Origin: JABFRZ01 sp964631945
Lineage (GTDB): Bacteria; Planctomycetota; UBA1135; GCA-002686595
Assembly (NCBI GenBank): GCA_964631945.1
Contig: CAZWAY010000022.1
Coordinates: forward strand, 17,764-81,763
Length of the DNA: 64,000 nt
Reading direction: 5' to 3'
In this document: one piece after another, positions 46,534 through 58,265 of the stretch
How the letters are laid out: each line of letters opens with the position of its first letter
Numbering within the stretch: position 1 is the stretch's first letter
The notes under the pieces: model-generated
What the model saw: the letters and a program-made list of their open reading frames with translations, nothing else
Databases searched by the model: none
Told to the model about the DNA's origin: nothing
Translations under genes and position numbers: made by a program

Positions 46534-46586
46534 GACGCGAGAGTGTATCCCGGTTGTCGCCCGGCCTCTTTCCAACCCCGCGTGCG

Positions 46587-47066
46587 CTAGTACCCGAGTC
46601 CGCTCTTGCGCAGGTGGATCGAGGGCTCGCCCGCGTGCAGCAGCTCGCCGTGCTCGACCGCGCCGAAGACCACCACGTGGTCACCGGCCGCGTGCTCGCC
46701 CGTCACGCGACACTCGAGCCACGCCAGCGCATCCGCGAGCACTGGCAAGCCGCCCGGCGAGGGGCGCCGCGCCAGACGATCGAAGGGCGAGCTCCCGGGC
46801 TCGGGGCGCTTGAAGAACGCATTCATCAGGCCCTGGCTCGCGTCGTCGAGGACCGAGACGGCGAAGCGTCCGTGCGCGCGGATCGCGGCCAGGTGCTCGC
46901 GCTCCTTGGCGATCGCGACCGACAGGACCGGCGGCGCGAGGCCGACCTGCATCAGGAAGGAGCCGACGAAGCCGAGCGGGCGGCCGTCGTGCAGGGTCGT
47001 GACGACGTAGAGCCCGGTCGGGATGCGGCCGAGCGCCAGAGCGAGGGGCGAGGGAGGGGAACTCAT
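46587..47066 (-). CDS. Flavin reductase-like FMN-binding split-barrel protein
   Basis: 159 residues. FMN-binding split barrel: LGRIPTGLYVVTTLHDGRPLGFVGSFL, APPVLSVAIAKEREHLAAIR, FAVSVLDDASQGLMNAFFK and GDHVVVFGAVEHGELLHAGEP. Such proteins reduce flavin for a partner monooxygenase or act alone as a reductase; no partner is next to it. Complete; length normal for the family. Confidence 0.88.
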   Translation of the reverse strand: MSSPPSPLALALGRIPTGLYVVTTLHDGRPLGFVGSFLMQVGLAPPVLSVAIAKEREHLAAIRAHGRFAVSVLDDASQGLMNAFFKRPEPGSSPFDRLARRPSPGGLPVLADALAWLECRVTGEHAAGDHVVVFGAVEHGELLHAGEPSIHLRKSGLGY

Positions 47067-47377
47067 GGGCGGGCGCAGAGCCTAGCCCGGCGCGATGGTC
47101 CACGCGCGCGTTCGGCCTCGGCCGCGTGCGCGCGTGGCGTCCCGCGCGCCGTCCGCGAGAGGCGCGCCGCGGGACCCGCCGGAAGGGCCCGCAAGGACGC
47201 CCTCCAGCATGGATTCGGCCGCCGTTTCCGGCGACAATGCGCGTCTCGACGCCCGCTCCGGAGAGCCCGAAGGCTGCCTCCGTAGGAGCGGGCGAGAGAC
47301 CACCGCGAGGCGCCCCGTGAGGCTCCGCCCGCGGCCCAGCGCCGCTGACGCCCTGCTCCGATGACAGACCTGCTCCG
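47067..47377. other. 311-bp leader upstream of gyrA, no gene seen
   Basis: Divergent region between the flavin reductase start and gyrA. No coding frame is convincing on either strand. It contains inverted GC-rich segments and a possible -10 (GACAAT near 47232) without a clear -35. Its most distinct element is the tandem repeat over the gyrA start, listed separately. The gyrA promoter should lie here. Confidence 0.5.

Positions 47378-47386
<9 letters not shown>
47352..47386 (+). repeat. 17-bp tandem duplication spanning the gyrA start codon
   Basis: CCTGCTCCGATGACAGA occurs twice in tandem with a 17-bp period (47352-47368 and 47369-47385). Each copy contains ATG. The upstream ATG (47361) opens a six-codon frame whose TGA overlaps the real gyrA ATG (47378) as ATGA. 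A recent slippage-type duplication has thus created a tiny overlapping upstream ORF, which could couple or dampen gyrA translation. Confidence 0.8.
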
Positions 47387-50019
<2,633 letters not shown>

Positions 50020-50023
<4 letters not shown>

Positions 50024-50472
50024 CCGTGCCGACCCTGCTCGCGAAGCTCCAGGAGGACGTCAAGCAGGCCATGAAGGCCGGTGACGCGCTCACGCGCGAC
50101 ACGCTGCGCCTGGCCATCACCGACCTGAAGAAGAAGGAACTCGACCTCGCGCGCGACCTGCAGGCCGAGGAGGAGCTGGCCGTGCTGCAGAAGTGCGTCA
50201 AGACCCGCGAGGACTCGGTCGCGCAGTACTCCGCCGCCGGCCGCAAGGACCTGGCCGACAAGGAGCAGGCCGAGATCGGCGTCATCCGCCGCTACCTCCC
50301 GAAGGTGATCTCCGAGGACGAGACGCGCACGATCGTGCAGCTCGCGATCCAGCGCCTCGGCCTGAGCTCGAAGAAGGACCTCGGTCAGGTCATGAAGGCC
50401 GTCCTGGCCGAGCACAAGGGCACGATCGACGGCAAGCTCGTGCAGAAGCACGCCAGCGATCTCTTGAGTTGA
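50020..50472 (+). CDS. GatB/YqeY domain protein
   Basis: 150 residues, overlapping the gyrA stop. Typical YqeY: LLAKLQEDVKQAMKAGDALTRDTLRLA, QYSAAGRKDLADKEQAEIGVIRRYLP and KKDLGQVMKAVLAEHKGTIDG. The domain is the tRNA-interacting tail of GatB made as a stand-alone protein; its role may be in aminoacyl-tRNA quality or amidotransfer. Coupled to gyrA here only by position. Confidence 0.9.
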
Positions 50473-50495
50473 TCCCTCGGGGCCGCGTCGCAGCT

Positions 50496-51998
50496 CTATC
50501 GCAGCAGCAGCAGGCTCGACAGCGGCAAGGTGACGATCCGCGGGTCGGACACCATGTCCGCTTCGTTCAGCGTGACCAGGATCCCGAACGGCGCGTTGTT
50601 CACGCTCTTCTCGAGGAAGGTCCGCAACCCTTCGGTATCCGCCAGAGGATCGATCCGACTCCTGTACTTCACTTCCAGCGGGATCCTCTTCGTCCCGATC
50701 GTGAGCACGAAGTCGATCTCGGGCTCGGCGCCGCGCGCCGGGAAGTGCGCAAGATCGAGGTGCGAGATGGTGGAGAGGGCTGCGCCCGTGACGCTCTCCG
50801 CGATGCGGCCCGCCAGGTTGGCCAAATGAGGCTCGCTCGACAGAGCTGCAGGATCGAGCGGGACGATCTCCTGGAGCCAGCTGGCCCGGAGTCCGTGATC
50901 AGCCAAGCAGATCTTCGGACTCGCGCGGAGCTTCTTCAGGCGGATCTCGAGAGGTTCGACCAGGCGCAACAAGAGTGTGTCGTTCAAGAAGCGCAAGTAC
51001 TGACGAACGCGCTGCGGTCCGACATTGGCTCCCAGGGCGCGTTGCGCTTCACGCGCGAGCAAGGTCACTCCAGGAGACTGCCCGACGTACCGACACGCCA
51101 TTCGAAACAGCTCTTCAAGCAGGGCTGCATCCCGCTTGCGCCCCCTCTCACCCACGCGCAGATCGTGCTGGATGACGCGCTTGATGACGGTCTCGTTGAG
51201 CTGATCAGCGAGTGCCGGCCACGACACCTCCGCTCGTTCGTGCACGAGTGGATAGCCACCGCGCTCGGAGAAGAACGTGAATGCCGCGTCACGTTCCGCT
51301 TTGCGTCGGTCTCCATTCGAGCGGAGTTCGCACCAGAACTCCTTCCTCGTCATTACTTCCAGACCGTTGTCCTCCAGGAACGGTGCGCCGAGCGGAATCT
51401 TCCGGAAGTTGGCGATCTCGGTGAGAGACAGCGTTCCAGCCTCGATCGTGTGAATTCTACCGGCAAGACTGTCACGCCCCTGCTCGATGCGCAGGGCCGA
51501 GCTGCCCGTCACGAGCACTCGCGTGGCCGAGCTGTCCACCAAGTGCTTGAGCTGAGGTGCCCAATCACGAAGGTTCTGAACCTCGTCGAAGAACAAGTAC
51601 GTGCGCACACCCTTCTGGGCAGCCTCGTTGAGCGTTGTTCCCAGCACATTGGCCTCGAACCAATCCACGATCCGGAGGATGGGTTCGCGAAGCTCCGTGA
51701 GGGCAGACAACTCGTCGGCTTGAACCCTCAGGATCGTGCGCCCCGGCAGGCCCCTTTCCAGCAGGTCGCCGAGGACTTGGAGTTGCGCAGTGGTCTTCCC
51801 GATCTGACGCGGCCCGCGCACGACCAAGATGGGGGCCAAGCGTCTCTCGAGCCGGGTGTGGATCTGGCCGACGAGATGCCGGCGGGTCATGGGCTGAGGT
51901 GGAAGGGCTCGACCCTCCCACCACGGATTCAGCCTGCGCAGGTCGCGCACAAGGTCGTCCCCGAGCTTCATCGAGGGATAGAGGAAGGGCTCAGTCAT
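50496..51998 (-). CDS. AAA_14/DUF4143-type ATPase, likely horizontally acquired
   Basis: 500 residues from ATG at 51998. N-terminal P-loop ATPase: Walker A VVRGPRQIGKTTAQLQ near residue 60, Walker B TYLFFDEVQNLRDW, sensor VLVTGSSALRIEQG. The C-terminal half is the DUF4143 domain ending in a nuclease-like region (PEIDFVLTIGTKRIPLEVKYRSRIDP). These proteins are common in mobile or accessory regions; function is unresolved. Composition is less GC-biased than neighbours. Followed upstream by a pseudogene remnant. Confidence 0.85.
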   Translation of the reverse strand: MTEPFLYPSMKLGDDLVRDLRRLNPWWEGRALPPQPMTRRHLVGQIHTRLERRLAPILVVRGPRQIGKTTAQLQVLGDLLERGLPGRTILRVQADELSALTELREPILRIVDWFEANVLGTTLNEAAQKGVRTYLFFDEVQNLRDWAPQLKHLVDSSATRVLVTGSSALRIEQGRDSLAGRIHTIEAGTLSLTEIANFRKIPLGAPFLEDNGLEVMTRKEFWCELRSNGDRRKAERDAAFTFFSERGGYPLVHERAEVSWPALADQLNETVIKRVIQHDLRVGERGRKRDAALLEELFRMACRYVGQSPGVTLLAREAQRALGANVGPQRVRQYLRFLNDTLLLRLVEPLEIRLKKLRASPKICLADHGLRASWLQEIVPLDPAALSSEPHLANLAGRIAESVTGAALSTISHLDLAHFPARGAEPEIDFVLTIGTKRIPLEVKYRSRIDPLADTEGLRTFLEKSVNNAPFGILVTLNEADMVSDPRIVTLPLSSLLLLR

Positions 51999-52068
51999 CC
52001 TGTACGGGATCTTACCGGGGCAGCCGAGCCCGCGTGACCACGCCGGTGCCTGCCTGTCTACCTCGTGC

Positions 52069-52307
52069 TGTCGCCGGTGCGCGGCGGGACCTCGCGCGCA
52101 CGATGGCGCAACGGCGGCTTCCGCTCGGACCTCTTCTAGCGCCTGAAGTCTTCCCGATCTTCGTCCCGGCCCTGGAGGAGCGAGGCGAGCACATCCCGCT
52201 GCTGGCCGACGTTCCTCGAGCAGATCGCGCGCCGCATCGGCAAGCGCATCGAGCCCGTCGCAAGGGATTGCGGCCCGCTCGATCACGTGCCGCAACTCAC
52301 GCTTGAC
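52069..52307. pseudogene. Decayed, partly inverted fragment of a sigma-54-dependent regulator
   Basis: On the plus strand 52069-52262 reads, with at least three 1-base frameshifts and a stop (TAC to TAG), as the AAA+ core of an NtrC-type regulator: RDLARTMA, GGFRSDLF-stop-RL, VFPIFVPALEERGEHIPLLA, TFLEQIARRIGKRIEPVARD. The next expected segment (NVRELRHVIERAAI) is found directly adjacent but on the minus strand (52307-52266, VKRELRHVIERAAI). So the remnant has suffered a small inversion. Both parts are too short and broken to function. Confidence 0.88.
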
Positions 52308-52310
52308 CCC

Positions 52311-52684
52311 GCCATGGGCCGCGCCCCGTCTACCGGGGCGAGCCGTTCTCGCCACAGTCCCCGCTACGCGCGCGAGAATGCCCCCCCGCTCGCGGAAGGT
52401 CCGGGAGCGAGGGGGCTAGGCAAGCGTCCATAGCGAATGCGATGGCTCGGAGTCCCCCTCGGGGCGTTGCGCCGCCGAGTTCTCGAAGGCAGGCACCTCC
52501 TCGAGCCTTCCGGGCCGGATTCGGTGGCAGGAAAGCGGGTTTTCTCGGACGAGGCCCGCCGCCGCCCCCGGCGCGGCTCCCGGGCGAATGGCTAGCATGG
52601 GCCGCAGGATGGTGTCCCTTCCGGCGGCCAGGCGCGCGCGCGCGCGGCTCGAGGGCCCGGGCTAGGGGCCTGCGCCCCGCGCGC
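52311..52684. other. 374-bp region before modB, no gene seen
   Basis: No convincing reading frame on either strand and no recognised riboswitch. An imperfect hairpin near 52383-52415 (CCCCCCCGCTCG...GGGAGCGAGGGGG) may end transcription. If a modA gene was ever here it has left no visible trace. The promoter for modBC must be within this stretch or absent. Confidence 0.5.
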
Positions 52685-53356
52685 ATGGTCGGGACGGGCA
52701 CGATCGAGGTCCTCGGGGTCACCCTGCGCGTCGCGGCCAGCGCGACCGCGCTCGTGGCCGTGCCGGCGCTCGCGCTCGGCTACCTGCTGGCGCGACGCGA
52801 CTTCCGCGGGCGCAGCCTGGTGGAGACGCTGGTGGCGCTGCCGCTGGTGCTGCCGCCCACGGCCATCGGCTACCTCTTGCTCGAGCTGTTCGCGCGGCGC
52901 GGTCCGCTCGGGAGCCAGACCCTCGGCTTCGATCCCGGCGTGCTCTTCAGCGCGCGCGGCGCGGTGCTGGCCTCGGCCGTGATGTCCTTCCCGCTGGCCG
53001 CGCGCACCGCGCGCGTGGCCTTCGAGGGCGTCGAGCCGCGCCTCGAGCGCATGGGGCAGAGCCTCGGGCTCTCGCGCCTGGCGGTGTTCGCCCTCGTCAC
53101 CCTGCCGCTGGCGCGGCGCGGGCTGCTGGCGGCGCTCCTGCTGGGATTCAGCCGCGCGCTGGGCGAGTTCGGCGCGACCGTGATCGTGGCCGGCAACATC
53201 CCCGGCCGTACCCAGACCCTGGCGCTGGCGATCTTCAGCGACATCCAGCTGGGGGACACGCGCCACGCGCTCGGGCTGGTGGGCGTGTGCGTGCTGCTGG
53301 CCTTCGCGACGGTGTTCACGGTCGAGCACCTGTTGCGCTCCCGGAGCGCGCGATGA
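52685..53356 (+). CDS. modB: Molybdate ABC transporter permease (ModB-like)
   Basis: 223 residues from ATG at 52685. Five hydrophobic segments and the ModB signature: ALPLVLPPTAIGYLLLELF, EGVEPRLERMGQSLGLSRLAVFALVTLPLA and GFSRALGEFGATVIVAGNIPGRTQTLALAIF. It imports molybdate, possibly tungstate, with ModC. The substrate-binding protein gene modA is missing upstream. The stop overlaps modC (ATGA). Confidence 0.92.
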   Translation: MVGTGTIEVLGVTLRVAASATALVAVPALALGYLLARRDFRGRSLVETLVALPLVLPPTAIGYLLLELFARRGPLGSQTLGFDPGVLFSARGAVLASAVMSFPLAARTARVAFEGVEPRLERMGQSLGLSRLAVFALVTLPLARRGLLAALLLGFSRALGEFGATVIVAGNIPGRTQTLALAIFSDIQLGDTRHALGLVGVCVLLAFATVFTVEHLLRSRSAR

Positions 53357-54456
53357 GGGCCGAGTTCTCGCTGCGGGTCGAGCTCGCGCTCGAGGCCTTC
53401 CCGCTGGCGGTCGAGCTCGACTCCGGTGCGCGACGCCTGGGGCTGTTCGGCCCCTCGGGCGCGGGCAAGACGAGTCTGCTCGAGGCCGTGGCCGGCTGGC
53501 GGCCGGTGCGCGCGGGTCGGATCGAGCTGGGCGGGCGCGTGCTGTTCGACTCCGCGCGCGGCCTCTCCGTGCCCGTCGAGCAGCGCGGACTCGGCTACGT
53601 GCCGCAGGAAGGACTGCTGTTCCCGCACCGGGACGTGCGTGCGAATCTGGCGGCCGGACGCGCGCGTGCCGCGCGGCGCGGTGGCGACCCCGCGGCGCTC
53701 TTCAGGCGCGTGGTCGAGGTGCTCGAGCTCGCGCCGCTCCTGGCGCGCCTGCCGCCCACGCTCTCGGGCGGCGAGCGCCAGCGCGTCGCGCTCGGACGCG
53801 CGCTGTGCTCGGGTCCGGACGTGCTCGTGCTGGACGAGCCGCTGGCCGGCCTCGACCTCGCCCTGCGCCGGCGCATCCTGCCCTACCTCGTGCGCGTGGG
53901 CGAGGAGTTCGACCTGCCGTTGCTCTTGGTCTCGCACGAGCCGAGCGAGGTGGCCGTGCTGTGCGACGAGGTGGCGCTGCTCGAGCGCGGGCGCGTCACG
54001 GCCCAGGGCCGGCCGGCCGACGTGTTCGCCGCGGTCTGGCGCGCCGAGCGCCTCGAGGGTGCGCCCGTGAACGTGCTGCGTGGTGCGGTGGCGACGAGCA
54101 CGGGCGAGGTCGCAGAGGTCGTCCTCGCGCCCGAGGTGGTGCTGGCGGTCTCGGCCGCGGGGCTCGCACCGCGCGCGCGCGTGGTGCTCGGCATCGCCGC
54201 GGACGAGATCCTGGTGGCGACGCGCCGGCCGGAGGGCCTGTCCGCGCGCAACGTGCTGGCGGCCACGATCGTCGCGCTCGACGCCTCGCGCCCGGGCGTG
54301 GTCCTGCGCGCGCTGCTCGCGCCGGGCGGTCCGGAGCTCGACGTGCTGCTCACGCGGGCCTCGACCGAGGCGCTCGGGCTGGCCCCGGGCGGACGCGTCT
54401 TCCTGGTGCTGAAGTCGAACTCGGTGCGCGTGCTGTCGGCGCTGGCCGCGGACTGA
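53353..54456 (+). CDS. modC: Molybdate ABC transporter ATPase (ModC-like) with MOP domain
   Basis: 367 residues from ATG at 53353. Walker A GPSGAGKTS, signature LSGGERQRV, Walker B VLVLDEPLAGLD, switch LVSHEPSEV. The C-terminal part (VVLGIAADEILVATRRPEGLSARNVLAATIV onward) is the regulatory MOP-type region that senses molybdate in ModC. Works with the overlapping modB permease. No modA is found nearby, so the binding protein must be encoded elsewhere. Confidence 0.92.
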   Translation: MRAEFSLRVELALEAFPLAVELDSGARRLGLFGPSGAGKTSLLEAVAGWRPVRAGRIELGGRVLFDSARGLSVPVEQRGLGYVPQEGLLFPHRDVRANLAAGRARAARRGGDPAALFRRVVEVLELAPLLARLPPTLSGGERQRVALGRALCSGPDVLVLDEPLAGLDLALRRRILPYLVRVGEEFDLPLLLVSHEPSEVAVLCDEVALLERGRVTAQGRPADVFAAVWRAERLEGAPVNVLRGAVATSTGEVAEVVLAPEVVLAVSAAGLAPRARVVLGIAADEILVATRRPEGLSARNVLAATIVALDASRPGVVLRALLAPGGPELDVLLTRASTEALGLAPGGRVFLVLKSNSVRVLSALAAD

Positions 54457-54496
54457 GGCTGGCGGGGGAGCGCGAGCGGAGCGCCGTGCAGTCGTG

Positions 54497-56191
54497 CTAG
54501 TCGGACGACCGTTCGCGCAGCTTGCGCTCGATCTCGGCCTGCAACGCGAGCACGCCCGGGTCGGCCGGCAAGAGCTCGACGGCGCGCGCGGCGGCGGCGC
54601 GGGCGCGCTCGAGCTCGCCGGTGAAGAGCAGGGCCCCCAGCAGGTTCTGCCAGAACTGGGCGTTCTTCGGCTTCAGCCGCACGGCGCGCTCGAACAGCTG
54701 CACGGCGCGCTCGTGCTGACCGGCGTTGCCGAGCGTCATGGCATAGCCCGAGAGCAGCGCGGCGTTGTCCGGCGTGACCTCGAGCGCGCGCTCGAAGTCC
54801 CGCAGGGCCTCGGCCTGGGCGGCCGCGTCCGTGGCGCGCCGGAACTCGAGCTTGCCCGTCTCGGGGTCGATGGCCCACACGCGCTGGATGCCCGGCAGGG
54901 TCAGGAGCGCGGCCGTGACGTTGTGCTCGACGCGCGACGAGCGCAGGCCCTGCTGGTAGCTGGTGACGAACAGCGTGTATTCGTCGCGCCAGATCTCGGA
55001 GCGCTGGCGGGCCGACCAGGCCGCGCCCACGAGCGCCGCCAGCGCCAGCGCGCGGGCGAGCGCGCGGTACGGCAAGGCCGCCAGGACGGTCGCGAGCGCG
55101 AGGCACCAGCCCAGCAGCGGCAGGTACAGGAAGCGCTCGGCCATGTACTGCATCATCGGCAGCAGGTTCGAGACGGGCAGCAGGAAGACGCCCGTCCACG
55201 CCAGGCCGAAGCCGCACGCGCGCAGCCCCGGCCGGCGCCAGGCCAGGACGCCGGCCACGATCAGGAGCGCCAGGAGCAGCAGCCCGCCCCACATCCCCGG
55301 CTCGGCGAGCGAGCGTCCGTGCTCGAGGTCGCCGTAGTCCATGCGGAACGGCGGCACGCCGAAGAGCAGGCGCACGTACTTGGGCACGACCTGCGCCATG
55401 TCCACCAGCGTCTGCGCGTAGGAGCCCGAGAGCGGCGCGACCTGGCTGCTGCGTCCGAGCACCAGACGGCGGTGCACCAGGTAGAACGCCGCGACCAGCC
55501 CGAACTCCGCCGTGCGCCGCAGGGCCCGCCTCCAGGGCAGCCCATGGATCCCGCGCAGGACCAGCAGCGCGAGCAGCGCGAACGGCACGGCCGATTCCTT
55601 CGAGTACATCGCCAGCGCGAAGAAGCCGAGCGCGCGCCAGCGGGCGCCGCGGCCCTCGGGAGCCACCAGCAGCTCGCGCAGCGCGGCCAGCACGAAGAAC
55701 GCCGCCAGGATGTCGTCCAGGGCCTTGGCCCAGCAGACCACCTCGGAGACGACCGGGTGGAGCGCGAAGGCGAGCGCGACGAACAGCGCCCACAGGCGCG
55801 CGTCGGGCGGCGCGAGGCCCGGGCGCAGGCGCGCGAGCACGCGCGCGCTGAGCGCGAACAGGAGCATCGCGGTCGCGCCGTGCCACAGCACGTTGGCCAG
55901 GTGGAAGATCCACGGTTGCGGCTCGGACTGCCCGCCCAGGAAGTAGAGCAGCGCGTAGTGGGCCGTGCGCAGCGGGCGGAAGACCATCGAGAGCTGCGCC
56001 CGGTGCGCCTGCGCCTCGAGGCTCCAGAACATGTCCGGGATGTTCTTCAGCGAGCGCACGCTCGCGAGGTCGCGGATGAAGAAGGCGTCGTCGTAGACGA
56101 AGCCGAACCCGAGCGTGTGGCCCCAGACCGCCAGCGTGGCCAGGGCCAGCAGCAGATAGGGCCACCCCTTCCGAGCGAGAGCCTGCTTCAT
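54497..56191 (-). CDS. GT-C membrane glycosyltransferase with C-terminal TPRs (TMTC-like)
   Basis: 564 residues. An acidic motif in the first extracytoplasmic loop (FGFVYDDAFFIRDL) and about ten to twelve membrane segments mark a GT-C fold. The C-terminal ~150 residues contain tetratricopeptide repeats (AEALRDFERALEVTPDNAALL, AVQLFERAVRLKPKNAQFW). The layout is that of TMTC/PMT-related O-mannosyl transferases. It would use a polyprenyl-phosphate sugar donor on the outer side of the inner membrane. Lies 13 bp downstream of the next GT-C gene. Confidence 0.83.
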   Translation of the reverse strand: MKQALARKGWPYLLLALATLAVWGHTLGFGFVYDDAFFIRDLASVRSLKNIPDMFWSLEAQAHRAQLSMVFRPLRTAHYALLYFLGGQSEPQPWIFHLANVLWHGATAMLLFALSARVLARLRPGLAPPDARLWALFVALAFALHPVVSEVVCWAKALDDILAAFFVLAALRELLVAPEGRGARWRALGFFALAMYSKESAVPFALLALLVLRGIHGLPWRRALRRTAEFGLVAAFYLVHRRLVLGRSSQVAPLSGSYAQTLVDMAQVVPKYVRLLFGVPPFRMDYGDLEHGRSLAEPGMWGGLLLLALLIVAGVLAWRRPGLRACGFGLAWTGVFLLPVSNLLPMMQYMAERFLYLPLLGWCLALATVLAALPYRALARALALAALVGAAWSARQRSEIWRDEYTLFVTSYQQGLRSSRVEHNVTAALLTLPGIQRVWAIDPETGKLEFRRATDAAAQAEALRDFERALEVTPDNAALLSGYAMTLGNAGQHERAVQLFERAVRLKPKNAQFWQNLLGALLFTGELERARAAAARAVELLPADPGVLALQAEIERKLRERSSD

Positions 56192-56204
56192 GCGCCGGCG
56201 GAGG

Positions 56205-57878
56205 CTAGCGCGGCGGCGCCGGTGGTCCGGCGGGCAACCAGCGCGCGAACTCGGGCCGGGCGTAGATCAGCCAGAACGGGGCCTGTCCCTCCACCAGGGT
56301 CTTGGTCGCGAGCGGCTCCAGCGTCTTGATGCGGAAGTTCTGGAAGCGGTAGTTCAGGAGCAGCACGTCGAAGGAGTTGCCGGTGACGTCCGAGGCCAGC
56401 AGCGTCTCGACGTAGCGGTATTGCATCGGATCGTCGAGCCAGGGACTGAGCAGTTGCCACGGGGCGTTGCTCGCGACCACGAGCGGTCGCTCGGCTCCCA
56501 CCGTGCGCACGCGCAGGTCCGACAGCCACTCGGCGGCGGAGCGCATCGAGAGCCCCCAGTAGTCCGTCTCGTAGTCGTGGCTCGCCTTGGCCAGGCCGCC
56601 CACGAGCGGGTTGAAGTACACGTACGAGCACGGGAACGAGCGCGCGTACCAGACGATCGGCTCCACCGCCGCACCGCCGAGCACCAGCACGCCCGCCAGG
56701 CGCAGGGCCGGCGCGCGTTCGCGCAGCGCACGCAGCGCGCGCACCCAGGCCACCGCCGCCAGCGCGCACAGGGGCGGCACCACGAACAGCACGTGGCGGA
56801 TCCCGTCGTACAGCGTCGCGTGCGTGGCCGCGGCGTAGGTCAGCGGGAACAGCAGCGCGAACACGACCAGCGCCACGCGCCCGCGCGCCTCGGGCGCGGA
56901 GCGCTGCCAGCGCACGACCGACCCGAGCGCGAGGGCGAGCCCGAGCAGGACGGCGATCGGCGTCGTGATCGCGAGCCACACCGGGAGGTAGCTGCGCGGC
57001 AGGTGGAGGGCCGAGATGTTCTTGCCCTGGAACATCACGGCCCCGGCCCACGGGAAGCTCTTGGTCATCGTGAGCGAGTCGGTCAGCGCGCTCAGCGGCT
57101 CGATCAGGAGCCGCGGCCAGCACGCGGCCGCCACGGCCAGGGCGATCCCGCTGGCCAGGACCACGTGCGCGAGCGCGCGCGGACCGTCCCGCCGCAGCAC
57201 CTCGCCGCGCGGCCGCGCGCCGAAGAACGCCCACAGCGCCAGCACGAAGGCCGCATCCAGGAACAGCAGCAGCCCGACCGTGCGGATCGCCAGGGTCAAT
57301 CCGCTCGCGACGCCGAACAGGATCCAGTCGCGCCGCGCCGCGCGCCCGGCCGGGGCCTGCGCCAGGCGCACCAGGTGGAAGAGCGCGGCCAGGAACACGG
57401 CCGCGGTCGGGACGTCGATCGGGTTGTACATCGCGTCGCCGGTCCAGCGCGGCGTGGTCGCCAGCAGCAAGCCCGCGACGAACCCGGCCCACGGCCCGCC
57501 CAGGAGGCGCGCCAGGCGGACGCAGTAGACGAACGCGAGCAGCCCGAACGCGACCGCGCCCAGGTGGCGCGCGGACGGCCAGGGCAACCCGGGAAACAGG
57601 CGCTCGGCCGCGGCCCCGACCAGGACGTGCAGCGCGCCGTAGTAGCTCATGCGGTCGCTCACCGCGCCGCGCTCCTGCCCCAGGCTCGAGTAGAAATCGA
57701 GCGCGAGCTCCCCATAGCGCCGGTGCTCGCTCTCGTCCCAGCTCACGCCCGTCCGCAGCGCACCGGCCACGCACAGCGCGAGGTACGCGAGCGCCAGCAC
57801 GAGCGTGGCCCGCCAGGGGCCGTCCAGCCGATCGAGGAGCGAGCGGCGCCCCGAGGGCCATGCAGGTTCGGCGGGCAT
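56205..57878 (-). CDS. GT39-like (PMT_2) membrane glycosyltransferase
   Basis: 557 residues, mostly membrane helices. The N-terminal loop TGVSWDESEHRRYGELALDFY carries the acidic catalytic motif (DES) typical of PMT_2/ArnT-like proteins. Late extracytoplasmic globular part contains YDGIRHVLFVVPPL and WLSDLRVRTVGAERPLVVA. Likely transfers a sugar from a polyprenyl carrier to protein or lipid. Paired with the TMTC-like gene. Confidence 0.83.
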   Translation of the reverse strand: MPAEPAWPSGRRSLLDRLDGPWRATLVLALAYLALCVAGALRTGVSWDESEHRRYGELALDFYSSLGQERGAVSDRMSYYGALHVLVGAAAERLFPGLPWPSARHLGAVAFGLLAFVYCVRLARLLGGPWAGFVAGLLLATTPRWTGDAMYNPIDVPTAAVFLAALFHLVRLAQAPAGRAARRDWILFGVASGLTLAIRTVGLLLFLDAAFVLALWAFFGARPRGEVLRRDGPRALAHVVLASGIALAVAAACWPRLLIEPLSALTDSLTMTKSFPWAGAVMFQGKNISALHLPRSYLPVWLAITTPIAVLLGLALALGSVVRWQRSAPEARGRVALVVFALLFPLTYAAATHATLYDGIRHVLFVVPPLCALAAVAWVRALRALRERAPALRLAGVLVLGGAAVEPIVWYARSFPCSYVYFNPLVGGLAKASHDYETDYWGLSMRSAAEWLSDLRVRTVGAERPLVVASNAPWQLLSPWLDDPMQYRYVETLLASDVTGNSFDVLLLNYRFQNFRIKTLEPLATKTLVEGQAPFWLIYARPEFARWLPAGPPAPPR

Positions 57879-58265
57879 ACCTGTCAGGGCATCTCGTGGT
57901 CAGGGGCTCCGGAGCGTCGGCGGCGCGGGCAAGACGAGCGTCCGCCCCGCGGCCAGCCGCATTCTACCGCAGCCGCGACCCGGGCCGAGCCCCGCGCGCG
58001 GGCTGCCCGGATTTTCTCGGCCAAACGTTCCGTGAAGATCGGTTTACCGGATCGCCCCCCGCGAGTCCGCGCACACGGCTCGAGGGCGCAGAGCGTTCCG
58101 CAGCGGAAGCACGCGCGCGCGCGTGCGTCTTGTCGCGTGCTCGACGCCCTCCTTATCTTGCCGCGCCCGAGTTTCGTCGCGGGCACGTCCCTTGCCTGGC
58201 CGGCGCGCCCTCGCGGCGCGCTCGTCATCGAGGCCATCCACTCTCACTCTCCAGAAGGACCCGTC

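Noticed and set aside
52442..52684. In-frame extension of modB upstream of 52685
   Set aside because: The extra residues are Arg/Pro-rich with no membrane character; ModB proteins begin close to the ATG used.
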